Source: a candidate division GN15 bacterium (GTDB lineage Bacteria > Zixibacteria > MSB-5A5 > GN15 > FEB-12). Taken from it: DNA of 9,684 bases. Every line of letters begins with the position of its first letter. The stretch's first letter is position 1. The stretch covers positions 1-9,684 of the forward strand of contig WJKG01000017.1 of NCBI GenBank assembly GCA_014729205.1. Reading direction: 5' to 3'. Of the stretch, positions 1-7,199 are shown piece after piece. The notes below the pieces were generated by a model that saw only the letters and a program-made list of their open reading frames with translations, was not told where the DNA came from and did not search any database. Both the position numbers and the translations under genes were made by a program.

Positions 1-55
1 AGCCCGAGCATCTGCACGCTCTTGCATTCACCGGGTTGCAGCCTCCATCTGATCA

Positions 56-83
56 TTGACAAACGCTGTAAAAGGTGTAGATT
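56..83 (+). promoter_or_regulatory. Candidate sigma70-type promoter of purF
   Basis: A perfect -35 hexamer TTGACA (56-61) is followed after 16 nt by TAGATT (78-83), a 4-of-6 match to the -10 consensus. It would start transcription near position 90 and give a leader of about 35 nt before purF. No PurR-type operator or riboswitch fold could be recognised, since the leader is too short. This is a consensus match only. The first 55 bases hold nothing I can assign. Confidence 0.4.
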
Positions 84-110
84 TGGATTTTTGCCGTCCG
101 AAGGACCGGA

Positions 111-116
111 AAGGAG
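111..116 (+). promoter_or_regulatory. Ribosome binding site of purF
   Basis: AAGGAG lies 9 nt before the ATG at 126. It fixes the start that gives a nine-residue propeptide ahead of the catalytic cysteine, as expected for this family. Confidence 0.75.
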
Positions 117-125
117 CGACTGTCA

Positions 126-1529
126 ATGCTGGAACCGGCAATTCACGATAAGTGTGGCGTCTTTGGCATCTACGGCAATTCAAAGGCAGCTCGCCTCGCC
201 TACCTGGGGCTCTACTCACTCCAACACCGAGGGCAGGAATCGGCGGGTATCGTCAGCAGCAACAAGGGTGTCATACACCTGCATAAGGGAATGGGCCAGG
301 TCAGCGATGTCTTTTCCGAAGAGCAAAGCCTGGCCAAACTGACCGGCAAACTGGCGATCGGCCACAACAGATACAGCACCACCGGGGCGTCATCACTGAT
401 AAACATCCAGCCCTTCATTATTACCAATCGCTCGCGTAATCTGGCGATAGTACACAACGGTAACTTGACCAATTCTTTCGAGTTGCGGCAGAAGCTCGAC
501 TCCCGCGGGTCAATTTTCCAGACCACCTCCGATACCGAGATAATCCTGCACCTGGCGGCGCTTTCGAAGAAACGAACGCGACTCGAGCGCATCTGTGAGG
601 CCCTGCGAAAGGTCCGAGGTGCGTTCTCTTTGCTGTTTCTCACCGAAGATTCCATCATCGCCGCTCGGGATCCCCACGGCTTCCGTCCCCTGGCGCTGGG
701 CAAGCTGGGACGCGCCTGGGTGGTAGCTTCCGAGACCTGCGCCTTTGACATTATCGGGGCACGCTACGTCCGCGATGTTGAACCGGGCGAGGTACTCGAA
801 ATCAACGGCAAAGGTCTGAACTCCATGCACCCACTGAAACCGACCCGCCACGCCTTCTGCATCTTCGAGTACATCTATTTCTCGCGTCCCGACTCAAAAG
901 TGTACGGTGAGAATGTCGATAAGATCCGCCGTCGCCTCGGGCGACTCCTGGCGCGGGAGCATCCGGTCGATGCTGATATCGTCATCGGCATCCCCGACTC
1001 GGCGAACACGGCCACCCTGGGTTACGCGGAAGAATCCGGCCTGCGTTTCGAGATCGGACTGATCCGCAACCACTATGTGGGCCGCACTTTTATCGATCCC
1101 GAGCAGAATATTCGTGACCTTGACGTTAAGCTGAAATTCAACCCCGTCAAGGGGGTCCTCAAGGATCGGCGAGTGGTGGTTGTCGATGACTCCATCGTCC
1201 GGGGTACAACATCAAAGAAGCTGGTGCAATTGATACGTGATGCGGGCGCCAAGGAAGTGCATTTCCGCGTTTCGGCCCCACCGATCACCTCCCCGTGCTT
1301 CTTCGGCATTGACATGCCCACCCATTCAGAGTTGATTGCCAACCGGATGTCAGTTCAAGAGATCCAGGACTACATCGGCGCCGATTCGCTGGCGTACCTG
1401 TCAATTGACGGCATGCTGTCCATGCCATCACTGCCGCGTACGACTTTTTGTTCCAGTTGCTTCTCCGGTAAGTACGTTATGAAGGTACCGAGGAGTAATG
1501 GCGATAAGCTCAAGCTCGGGCGAGGGTAG
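126..1529 (+). CDS. purF: Amidophosphoribosyltransferase (iron-sulfur type)
   Basis: This cytosolic enzyme makes 5-phosphoribosylamine from PRPP and glutamine, the first committed step of purine synthesis. The 467-residue product starts with a nine-residue propeptide and then Cys10, the N-terminal nucleophile of the glutaminase domain (about 10-240), in the motif CGVFGI. Other glutaminase signatures are HNRYST (80-85), HNGNLTN (110-116) and SDTE (135-138). The phosphoribosyltransferase domain follows, with the PRPP loop VVVDDSIVRGTT at 351-362. Cys245, Cys391, Cys442 and Cys445 match the four [4Fe-4S] ligands of the Bacillus subtilis enzyme. The first two fall at exactly its mature positions 236 and 382 once the propeptide is removed. 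In that family the propeptide is cleaved and the cluster affects stability under oxygen. The gene stands alone in the window, convergent with nuoN. An ATG with a good Shine-Dalgarno site supports the start. Confidence 0.97.
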   Translation: MLEPAIHDKCGVFGIYGNSKAARLAYLGLYSLQHRGQESAGIVSSNKGVIHLHKGMGQVSDVFSEEQSLAKLTGKLAIGHNRYSTTGASSLINIQPFIITNRSRNLAIVHNGNLTNSFELRQKLDSRGSIFQTTSDTEIILHLAALSKKRTRLERICEALRKVRGAFSLLFLTEDSIIAARDPHGFRPLALGKLGRAWVVASETCAFDIIGARYVRDVEPGEVLEINGKGLNSMHPLKPTRHAFCIFEYIYFSRPDSKVYGENVDKIRRRLGRLLAREHPVDADIVIGIPDSANTATLGYAEESGLRFEIGLIRNHYVGRTFIDPEQNIRDLDVKLKFNPVKGVLKDRRVVVVDDSIVRGTTSKKLVQLIRDAGAKEVHFRVSAPPITSPCFFGIDMPTHSELIANRMSVQEIQDYIGADSLAYLSIDGMLSMPSLPRTTFCSSCFSGKYVMKVPRSNGDKLKLGRG

Positions 1530-1574
1530 TACTCCCAGGCGCTGTCATTAGTCTGTCAAACTGGAAATCAAAAC

Positions 1575-1594
1575 GGCCGGGCAACTGCCCGGCC
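1575..1594. terminator. Bidirectional intrinsic terminator between purF and nuoN
   Basis: A perfect 8-bp stem, GGCCGGGC with GCCCGGCC, encloses the 4-nt loop AACT. On the - strand it is followed by GTTTTGATTT, a reasonable U-rich tract, 32 nt after the nuoN stop. On the + strand it is followed by a weaker TTAACCTT, 45 nt after the purF stop. It therefore probably ends the nuo operon efficiently and purF less so. No other gene fits in the 1530-1626 spacer. Confidence 0.8.
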
Positions 1595-1626
1595 TTAACC
1601 TTGGGATAAGCTATTTGGCGTCTGTC

Positions 1627-3075
1627 TTACAGGAAGGCAATTAGCGATGTCTGTGATAGCTTGAGCAGTTCACCGGGGAAGAAACCCAGGCCCAGGGTGC
1701 CAATGGCAGTAACGAACAGCACGACAATGATCGCTGTTGAGAACGGCACCGGCGTCCAGGCACCTTCGGGCGAATCGAAGTATGACACCTTCACAACACG
1801 CAGATAGTAGTATACCGAGAGGAAAGAGTTCATCACGCCGATAATGGCCAGCCAGATGAAGCCGTTGTTCACTGCCGAGGCAAACAGGTAGAATTTGCCG
1901 AAGAAGCCTACGGTCGGTGGGAATCCGGACAGGGCGAACATGAACAGTGCCAGTACCGCTGAGAGGTACGGGTTAGCCTTGGCCAAACCGGCCAGTTCAG
2001 AGAAATTCGATTTGCTTCCGGCCCGTGTCTCCAGCATGGTTAGAACGGCGAAAGCCCCGGTATTGAACATCATGTAAGCAACAAGATAGAAGATCGCGGC
2101 AGAAACGGCACCCTGTGTACCAACTGCCAGTGCAACCAGCACATAGCCAGCGTGTGCAATCGAGGAATAAGCGAGCATACGCTTGATGTTATCCTGTCGG
2201 AGAGCCAGCACGTTGCCTACCGTCATCGTCAGCACGGCCAGAATCCAGAACAGGTTGGTCAGCACCTCCAAATCGCCAAATCCAAATGTGAAGATGCGAA
2301 ACAGCACCGCGAACCCGGCCGCCTTTGGCCCTACCGAGAAGAACGCGGTCACGGGTGTTGGCGCACCTTGATACACATCGGGAACCCAGGCATGGAACGG
2401 CACTGCCGCCACCTTGAAGGCAAACCCGATCAGCACCAGCGCCCCACCCAGAGAGAGGAAGAGATCAAAATTGCTGACAATGAAATTGAAGTCGGTCACC
2501 AGTCGGCGCAGATCGGTGGTCCCGGAGGCACCAAACACGAACGCAATACCCATCAAAAGGAAACCACTTGCAAAGGCTCCCATGAGGAAGTACTTAATAC
2601 CTGCCTCGTTGGACTCCAGTGACCTTCGGACGTAGCCGGCCATGACATAGAGTGGTACGGACATGATCTCCAGCCCAAGGAACATCACCACCAGATCGGA
2701 GGTGTTGGCCATGACCATCATCCCCAGTGTGGAGATCAGCAGCAGCGCATAGAATTCGGGACGGTTAAGACCCCGCTGCGAAAAATACCGCACGGCCAGC
2801 AGCAGTGCGAGCAAAGACGCAACACAGAAGATTATCTTGAACATGGCCCCATAGTTGTCACACGTAACCATGCCGAAGAATCCGGAGGCCTGGTGTCCCC
2901 ACTGGTTCGCCGAGAGCACCAGTGCCACCACCAGGCCCGCGAAACCAACCGCTGAGGCTCCTCGCTGCATCGACCGAGCAAACGAGAACAGCAGGATAAC
3001 ACACGCGGTTATCAACAGCGTTAGCTCGGGAGCGATCAGGTTAAGATCAATCGATGCTACAGCTTCATCTATCAT
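1627..3075 (-). CDS. nuoN: NADH-quinone oxidoreductase subunit N
   Basis: This is one of the three antiporter-like membrane subunits of complex I and forms a proton path in the membrane arm. The 482-residue product is almost wholly hydrophobic, with about 14 predicted helices. The key charged residues are present: Glu136 in LGLEIMSVPLYV, Lys221 in FKVAAVPFHAWVPDVYQGAP, Lys251 in GPKAAGF, and Lys394 in FFGKFYLF. They correspond to E. coli NuoN Glu133, Lys217, Lys247 and Lys395. The length is close to that of E. coli NuoN (about 485). The ATG is preceded by AGGA (3080-3083) at 4 nt. It is the last gene of the operon and sits 63 nt downstream of the glutaredoxin-like gene rather than directly after nuoM. 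A terminator follows the stop codon. Confidence 0.97.
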   Translation of the reverse strand: MIDEAVASIDLNLIAPELTLLITACVILLFSFARSMQRGASAVGFAGLVVALVLSANQWGHQASGFFGMVTCDNYGAMFKIIFCVASLLALLLAVRYFSQRGLNRPEFYALLLISTLGMMVMANTSDLVVMFLGLEIMSVPLYVMAGYVRRSLESNEAGIKYFLMGAFASGFLLMGIAFVFGASGTTDLRRLVTDFNFIVSNFDLFLSLGGALVLIGFAFKVAAVPFHAWVPDVYQGAPTPVTAFFSVGPKAAGFAVLFRIFTFGFGDLEVLTNLFWILAVLTMTVGNVLALRQDNIKRMLAYSSIAHAGYVLVALAVGTQGAVSAAIFYLVAYMMFNTGAFAVLTMLETRAGSKSNFSELAGLAKANPYLSAVLALFMFALSGFPPTVGFFGKFYLFASAVNNGFIWLAIIGVMNSFLSVYYYLRVVKVSYFDSPEGAWTPVPFSTAIIVVLFVTAIGTLGLGFFPGELLKLSQTSLIAFL

Positions 3076-3090
3076 TCTGTCCTGTCCGTC

Positions 3091-3110
3091 TTCCTATCAG
3101 TTTCTATCAG
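3091..3110 (-). repeat. Tandem 10-bp repeat in the glutaredoxin-nuoN gap
   Basis: TTCCTATCAG (3091-3100) is followed directly by TTTCTATCAG (3101-3110), with one mismatch. On the transcribed strand this reads CTGATAGAAA then CTGATAGGAA, ending 15 nt before the nuoN start. Two copies only. Its role is unknown and chance duplication is possible. Confidence 0.5.
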
Positions 3111-3125
3111 GCGACGACCGCCGCC
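3110..3125 (-). other. Small hairpin in the glutaredoxin-nuoN gap
   Basis: In the mRNA, GGCGGC (3125-3120) can pair with GUCGCC (3115-3110) around the loop GGUC. This gives a 6-bp stem with one G-U wobble. No U-tract follows, so it does not look like a terminator. It could slow ribosomes or ribonucleases between the glutaredoxin-like gene and nuoN. This is inferred from base pairing only. Confidence 0.35.
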
Positions 3126-3138
3126 TCGTTTAGAACCC

Positions 3139-3351
3139 TCATCCACCACCGAAGCCGAGCTTCACCTCGCCGCCGTCAACAATCACCGGGACAATCCGCT
3201 GACCGTTCGACAGTTCGAGTACCTTCTCCTTGGCACCATCGACCTGGTGGACATTGATTTCTTCAAAATCGATACCGTTATCGGTATAGTGCTTTACGGC
3301 TGCAGCGCAATACGGGCAACCATCCTTCACGTAAATTGTCACATCACTCAT
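3139..3351 (-). CDS. Small glutaredoxin-like CPYC protein within the nuo operon
   Basis: This is a 70-residue soluble thioredoxin-fold protein without a signal peptide, so probably cytosolic. It opens with strand MSDVTIYVKD, then the redox motif CPYC (Cys12, Cys15) at the start of a helix, and carries the cis-proline signature VPVIV (Val54-Pro55). Classical glutaredoxins of about 83 residues continue with a GG-x-D motif and a last helix. This one ends instead in LGFGGG. From memory, the short VPVIV...GFGG ending resembles UXX-star (seleno)proteins, here with cysteine in place of selenocysteine; that assignment is tentative. NrdH-type redoxin is the other option. It overlaps the end of nuoM by 8 nt and has a strong AGGAGG site inside nuoM, so translation is probably coupled to the membrane subunit. 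Its substrate cannot be told from sequence. Confidence 0.85.
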   Translation of the reverse strand: MSDVTIYVKDGCPYCAAAVKHYTDNGIDFEEINVHQVDGAKEKVLELSNGQRIVPVIVDGGEVKLGFGGG

Positions 3352-4945
3352 GAGTTGCTTCCTCCTGCTCAGGTGCGAACGTTACAGTTGCATCGGTGAC
3401 CGTCCCCTTCTCGTCCTTGACGCGGGTCAACTCATACGTAACCGGGTCCAACTGGACCGATTTCGCCCGGCTGACCTGCTCGAGCACATTCTTGACGGCC
3501 GGTTCGATACGGTCAAACAACGGCTTGGGATACACCCCGATCCAGAAGATGAGAAACACCAGCGGGATCATGATGATACGCTCGCGAGCGCTCATGTCCG
3601 TGAGCTTCTCATTTTCGGGATTGGTCACCTTGCCGTACATGACTCGCTGGTACATCCATAACATGTAACAAGCCGAAAAGATCACGCCGGTGACGGCAAA
3701 CACACCATACCAGGTGTTAAGCTGGAAAGCACCCAACAGTATCAAGAACTCACCGACAAAACCGTTCGTGAACGGCAATCCAATCGATGAGAGTGTTACA
3801 ATCATGAAATAGGTCGCAAAAGCGGGCATAACTTTCGCTATCCCACCAAACTCGGAGATCAACCGGGTATGGCGGCGATCGTAGATCATCCCCACCAGCA
3901 AGAACAATGCGCCGGTGGATATGCCATGGTTGATCATCTGCATTACCGAGCCTTCGAGTCCCTGGAGATTGAGCGTAAACAACCCCAGCATCACAAAGCC
4001 CATGTGCGAGACCGATGAAAACGCCACCAGGCTCTTGACATCCTTCTGAACCATAGCCACCAGGGCCCCGTAGACGATGGCGATCACGCTCAGCACGCAG
4101 ATATACGGGAGAAAGGCGACTGTCGCCTCCGGGAACATCGGCAGACAGATACGGATGAAACCATAGGTACCCATCTTCAGCAGCACGCCGGCCAGGATCA
4201 CCGAACCGGCGGTGGGTGCCTCGACGTGTGCATCGGGCAACCACGTGTGCAACGGCCACAGCGGTACCTTGATCGCAAAGGCCAGTGCAAACGCAGCGAA
4301 CAGATACGCCTGCTCACTGAACGACAACGGCATGCTCACCAGGGCCTGGATGTCGAACGAGTAGACACCCGCCATGGAGTGGTACTTGAAGACCAGATAC
4401 AGCACTGCGACCAGCATCAGCAACGAACCGAACATCGTGAACAACACGAACTTGATCGCGGCGTATACGCGACGAGGTCCGCCCCAGACACCGATCAGGA
4501 AGTACATGGGGATCAGCATCACTTCCCAGAAGACATAGAACAGGAACAGGTCCAGCGAGACGAACACGCCAATCATCCCCGTTGTCAGCAACAGGATGCT
4601 GATATAGAATCCTTTCACACCGGTCTTGATGGAATTCCATGAGCTGAGAATCGCCAATACCGTCAGAATGGTTGTCAGTACGATCAACAGCAGCGAAATG
4701 CCATCGATGCCGAGGTGGTAGCTGATCCCGACACTATTTACCCACGGTACGTTGACCTCGAATTGCATGCCGCTCGCAAGCGGATCAAACAGGGCATAGA
4801 CGAGGAACGAAATGAGCATCGTCACGAAGGCAATGATCAGGCTCAGCGACTTGATGGAGTCGTGTCGTTCTTTCGGAACGAGCAGCAGAAGTACCACACC
4901 CAGTACCGGGAAGAACGTCAAATATGTTAAAATATCACCAATCAT
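3344..4945 (-). CDS. nuoM: NADH-quinone oxidoreductase subunit M
   Basis: This antiporter-like membrane subunit is a proton pump module in the middle of the membrane arm. The 533-residue product has about 14 predicted transmembrane helices. Residues of the proton path are present: Glu141 in FWEVMLIPMYFLIG, Lys226 in IKVPLWPLHTWLPDAHVEAP, Lys257 in LLKMGTYG and Glu399 in FVGEFLIL. They match E. coli NuoM Glu144, Lys234, Lys265 and Glu407. The C-terminus is unusual. After the last helix, from about residue 482, come some 50 mostly polar, charged residues ending in EQEEATHE, making it longer than E. coli NuoM (about 509). The ATG lies 3 nt after the nuoL stop with only a weak Shine-Dalgarno site, so it probably depends on coupling. 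The 3' end overlaps the glutaredoxin-like gene. Confidence 0.97.
   Translation of the reverse strand: MIGDILTYLTFFPVLGVVLLLLVPKERHDSIKSLSLIIAFVTMLISFLVYALFDPLASGMQFEVNVPWVNSVGISYHLGIDGISLLLIVLTTILTVLAILSSWNSIKTGVKGFYISILLLTTGMIGVFVSLDLFLFYVFWEVMLIPMYFLIGVWGGPRRVYAAIKFVLFTMFGSLLMLVAVLYLVFKYHSMAGVYSFDIQALVSMPLSFSEQAYLFAAFALAFAIKVPLWPLHTWLPDAHVEAPTAGSVILAGVLLKMGTYGFIRICLPMFPEATVAFLPYICVLSVIAIVYGALVAMVQKDVKSLVAFSSVSHMGFVMLGLFTLNLQGLEGSVMQMINHGISTGALFLLVGMIYDRRHTRLISEFGGIAKVMPAFATYFMIVTLSSIGLPFTNGFVGEFLILLGAFQLNTWYGVFAVTGVIFSACYMLWMYQRVMYGKVTNPENEKLTDMSARERIIMIPLVFLIFWIGVYPKPLFDRIEPAVKNVLEQVSRAKSVQLDPVTYELTRVKDEKGTVTDATVTFAPEQEEATHE
3361..3366 (-). promoter_or_regulatory. Strong ribosome binding site of the glutaredoxin-like gene, inside nuoM
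   Basis: AGGAGG on the - strand lies 9 nt before the ATG at 3351. It is built from the last Glu codons of the nuoM tail. It is the clearest Shine-Dalgarno site seen in the operon here and confirms that the small gene is really translated. Confidence 0.7.
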
Positions 4946-4948
4946 CGT

Positions 4949-6886
4949 TTACCAATACAGGAAATACCCTACCATCGCCACAACGCCCAGCACAAATACC
5001 GTAGCGTACGAGCGTATGCGACCCGTTTGCACCCTGCGAGCCACCTGTGAAATGTCGGCATAGATAGCTGCAAAACCGTTGATGAGCCCGTCAATGAAGA
5101 GCACATCGACAATCTTCCACAAGAATACCGAACCGGTTACGATGGGACGCACCACCAGGGCACCGTAGATTTCGTCTACATAGTACTTGTTCACCAAGAG
5201 TGCCTGCAGGCCAGAGAACTTCTGCGCCAGCGAGGTTGACAACTCCGGACGCTTCTTATAGAGCATATAGGCGCCGAAGATAGAGAACAGCACCAGCACC
5301 ACGGTCAGCCCCATCAGCAAGAACTCGGTAGCAGCGCTCGAACCGGCTGCGGCCAGAGCATGCGAGGCAGCCTCCTGGTGTGGACCGGCTATCACTGGAG
5401 CCAGCCAGTGCTCGAAGTGGTTCGTCACACCAAACACATGCGGAATGCCCACCCAGCCACCAATCACTGAGAGCACTGCCAGCACGACGAGCGGCAGCGT
5501 CATAGACCTCGGCGATTCGTGCAGGTGGTGTTTGACCTCGTCGCTCATGCGCTCCTTGCCATAGAAGGTCATGTAGATCAAGCGGAACATATAGAACGCC
5601 GTCAGACCGGCCGTAATAAACCCGATAATCCAGAGCAGGATATGTCCATGCGAGGAGGAGAACGACTTCCAGAGGATCTCATCCTTGGAGAAGAAGCCCG
5701 AGAACCCCGGAATACCGGCAATCGCCAGTGTTGCCAGAAGCATCGTGATGAACGTAATCGGCATGTACTTCTTCAGCCCGCCCATCTGGCGCATATCCTG
5801 AATATCTGACATACCGTGAATCACCGAACCGGCCGCAAGGAACAGCAGCGCCTTGAAGAAGGCGTGCGTCATCAGGTGGAAAATACCGGCGGTGAAAGCG
5901 GCCACACCGCAGGCCAGGAACATATAGCCAAGCTGGCTGACAGTAGAATACGCCAGCACGCGTTTTATGTCGTTCTGGGCGGTGCCGATGGTGGCTGCAA
6001 AGAGCGCCGTGGCGGCACCGATTATCGCCACCACTGCCAGAGCATCGGGGGCCATAGTGTAGAGCACACTTGACCGAGCCAGCATGTACACACCAGCGGT
6101 AACCATCGTGGCGGCATGGATGAGCGCGGAGACCGGAGTAGGTCCTTCCATAGCATCGGGCAACCACACATACAACGGTATCTGGGCTGACTTACCAGTA
6201 GCACCGACGAACAGCAGTATACACACCGTCGTCACCAGCGCGCCACCGGCTGCGAAGACAGCGGGCGCAGCAGCCATGACCTCGGTGAACTGGAGTGATC
6301 CAACCTGCCAGAAGATAATGAACATGCCCAGCAGGAATCCTGCGTCGCCGATGCGATTGACAATGAAGGCCTTCTTGCCGGCATCCGAGGCCGATTTCTT
6401 CTCAAACCAGAAGCCGATCAACAGATATGAGCATAGTCCCACGCCTTCCCAGCCAACGAACATGAACGGGAAGCTGTCCGCCAGTACCAGTACCAGCATG
6501 GAGAATGTAAACAGGTTCAGGTAGGTAAAGTAGCGTCCAAAACCAGGATCGTGGCTCATATAGCCGGTCGAGTAGATATGAATCAGGAAACCGACACCAG
6601 TGACCACCAGGATCATAACTGCTGAGAGTGGATCGAGCAGGAAGCCGATATTGACCTGCAGCGCGCCCGAAGGGATCCAGGTGAAGAGCACCTGTTCCAG
6701 GACCCGTTGTCCTTCGGGAAGTGCACGCAGATCGAAGAACAACATAACCGCGACAATGAATGACAACCCCACCGAGGCGCAGGCGATGAAGTTCACTGCA
6801 GCGCGCGGCAGTCGGCCCAGCAACAACCCGTTGATCAGGAACCCGATCAGGGGAAACAGCGGAACCAGATAGATGTATTCGGCCAT
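4949..6886 (-). CDS. nuoL: NADH-quinone oxidoreductase subunit L
   Basis: This is the antiporter-like subunit at the far end of the membrane arm. It carries the long lateral helix that braces the other pump subunits. The 645-residue product has the expected length and hydrophobic pattern. Visible key residues are Glu147 in GWEGVGLCSYLLIGFW, Lys232 in GKSAQIPLYVWLPDAMEGPT, His257 in ALIHAATMV, Lys345 in AFFKALLFL, and Lys401-Asp402 in FFSKDEIL. They correspond to the functional residues Glu144, Lys229, His254, Lys342 and Asp400 of E. coli NuoL. The C-terminal part holds KYYVDEIY (567-574), typical of the NuoL end, before the last helices. The ATG is preceded by AGGAG (6891-6895) at 4 nt and lies 12 nt after the nuoK stop. 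The nuoM start follows 3 nt after its own stop. Confidence 0.97.
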   Translation of the reverse strand: MAEYIYLVPLFPLIGFLINGLLLGRLPRAAVNFIACASVGLSFIVAVMLFFDLRALPEGQRVLEQVLFTWIPSGALQVNIGFLLDPLSAVMILVVTGVGFLIHIYSTGYMSHDPGFGRYFTYLNLFTFSMLVLVLADSFPFMFVGWEGVGLCSYLLIGFWFEKKSASDAGKKAFIVNRIGDAGFLLGMFIIFWQVGSLQFTEVMAAAPAVFAAGGALVTTVCILLFVGATGKSAQIPLYVWLPDAMEGPTPVSALIHAATMVTAGVYMLARSSVLYTMAPDALAVVAIIGAATALFAATIGTAQNDIKRVLAYSTVSQLGYMFLACGVAAFTAGIFHLMTHAFFKALLFLAAGSVIHGMSDIQDMRQMGGLKKYMPITFITMLLATLAIAGIPGFSGFFSKDEILWKSFSSSHGHILLWIIGFITAGLTAFYMFRLIYMTFYGKERMSDEVKHHLHESPRSMTLPLVVLAVLSVIGGWVGIPHVFGVTNHFEHWLAPVIAGPHQEAASHALAAAGSSAATEFLLMGLTVVLVLFSIFGAYMLYKKRPELSTSLAQKFSGLQALLVNKYYVDEIYGALVVRPIVTGSVFLWKIVDVLFIDGLINGFAAIYADISQVARRVQTGRIRSYATVFVLGVVAMVGYFLYW

Positions 6887-6898
6887 GAGTCTCCTACC

Positions 6899-7198
6899 CT
6901 ACCACTTCAGGATGCTAATGCGGTCGATGTTAATCGTCTCGCGGTTACGGAAAATCGTAATCACCATCGCCAGGCCGACGGCCACCTCGGCGGCAGCCAC
7001 CGTCAGTACCAAGAACACGAAGGCGTGACCATCGACAACATGCAGTGCTCGGGAGAAGGCGATCAGGGCCAGGTTGGCCGAGTTCAGCATCAACTCCACA
7101 CACATGAACAGGACAATGATATTGCGGGAGATCAACACCCCCACCGCGCCGATGGCAAACAGCACACCGGCCAGCACCAGAAACGCACTTACCGGCAT
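6899..7198 (-). CDS. nuoK: NADH-quinone oxidoreductase subunit K
   Basis: This small membrane subunit has three predicted helices and takes part in the proton path next to the quinone-site end of the arm. The 99-residue length is typical. The two buried glutamates essential in E. coli (Glu36 and Glu72) are seen here as Glu35 in FMCVELMLNS and Glu71 in AAAEVAVGLA. The C-terminus, INIDRISILKW, is a common family ending. The ATG lies 1 nt after the nuoJ stop. A GAGGAG (7212-7217) inside the end of nuoJ is 13 nt upstream, a rather long spacing, so coupled translation is likely. Confidence 0.97.
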   Translation of the reverse strand: MPVSAFLVLAGVLFAIGAVGVLISRNIIVLFMCVELMLNSANLALIAFSRALHVVDGHAFVFLVLTVAAAEVAVGLAMVITIFRNRETINIDRISILKW

Positions 7199-7199
7199 T

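Noticed and set aside
1..59. The possible 3' end of an upstream + strand gene, with frames ending in TGA at 50-52 or 57-59
   Set aside because: At most 18 codons are visible and they match nothing recognisable. No coding call can be supported.
3136..3141. Read-through of the TGA ending the glutaredoxin-like gene as selenocysteine
   Set aside because: Read-through would add only three residues before a TAA, and the protein already has both active-site cysteines.
5679..6167. A 162-codon frame on the - strand inside nuoL
   Set aside because: It is an out-of-frame reading of conserved nuoL codons, rich in Arg, Gly and Cys, with no family signature.
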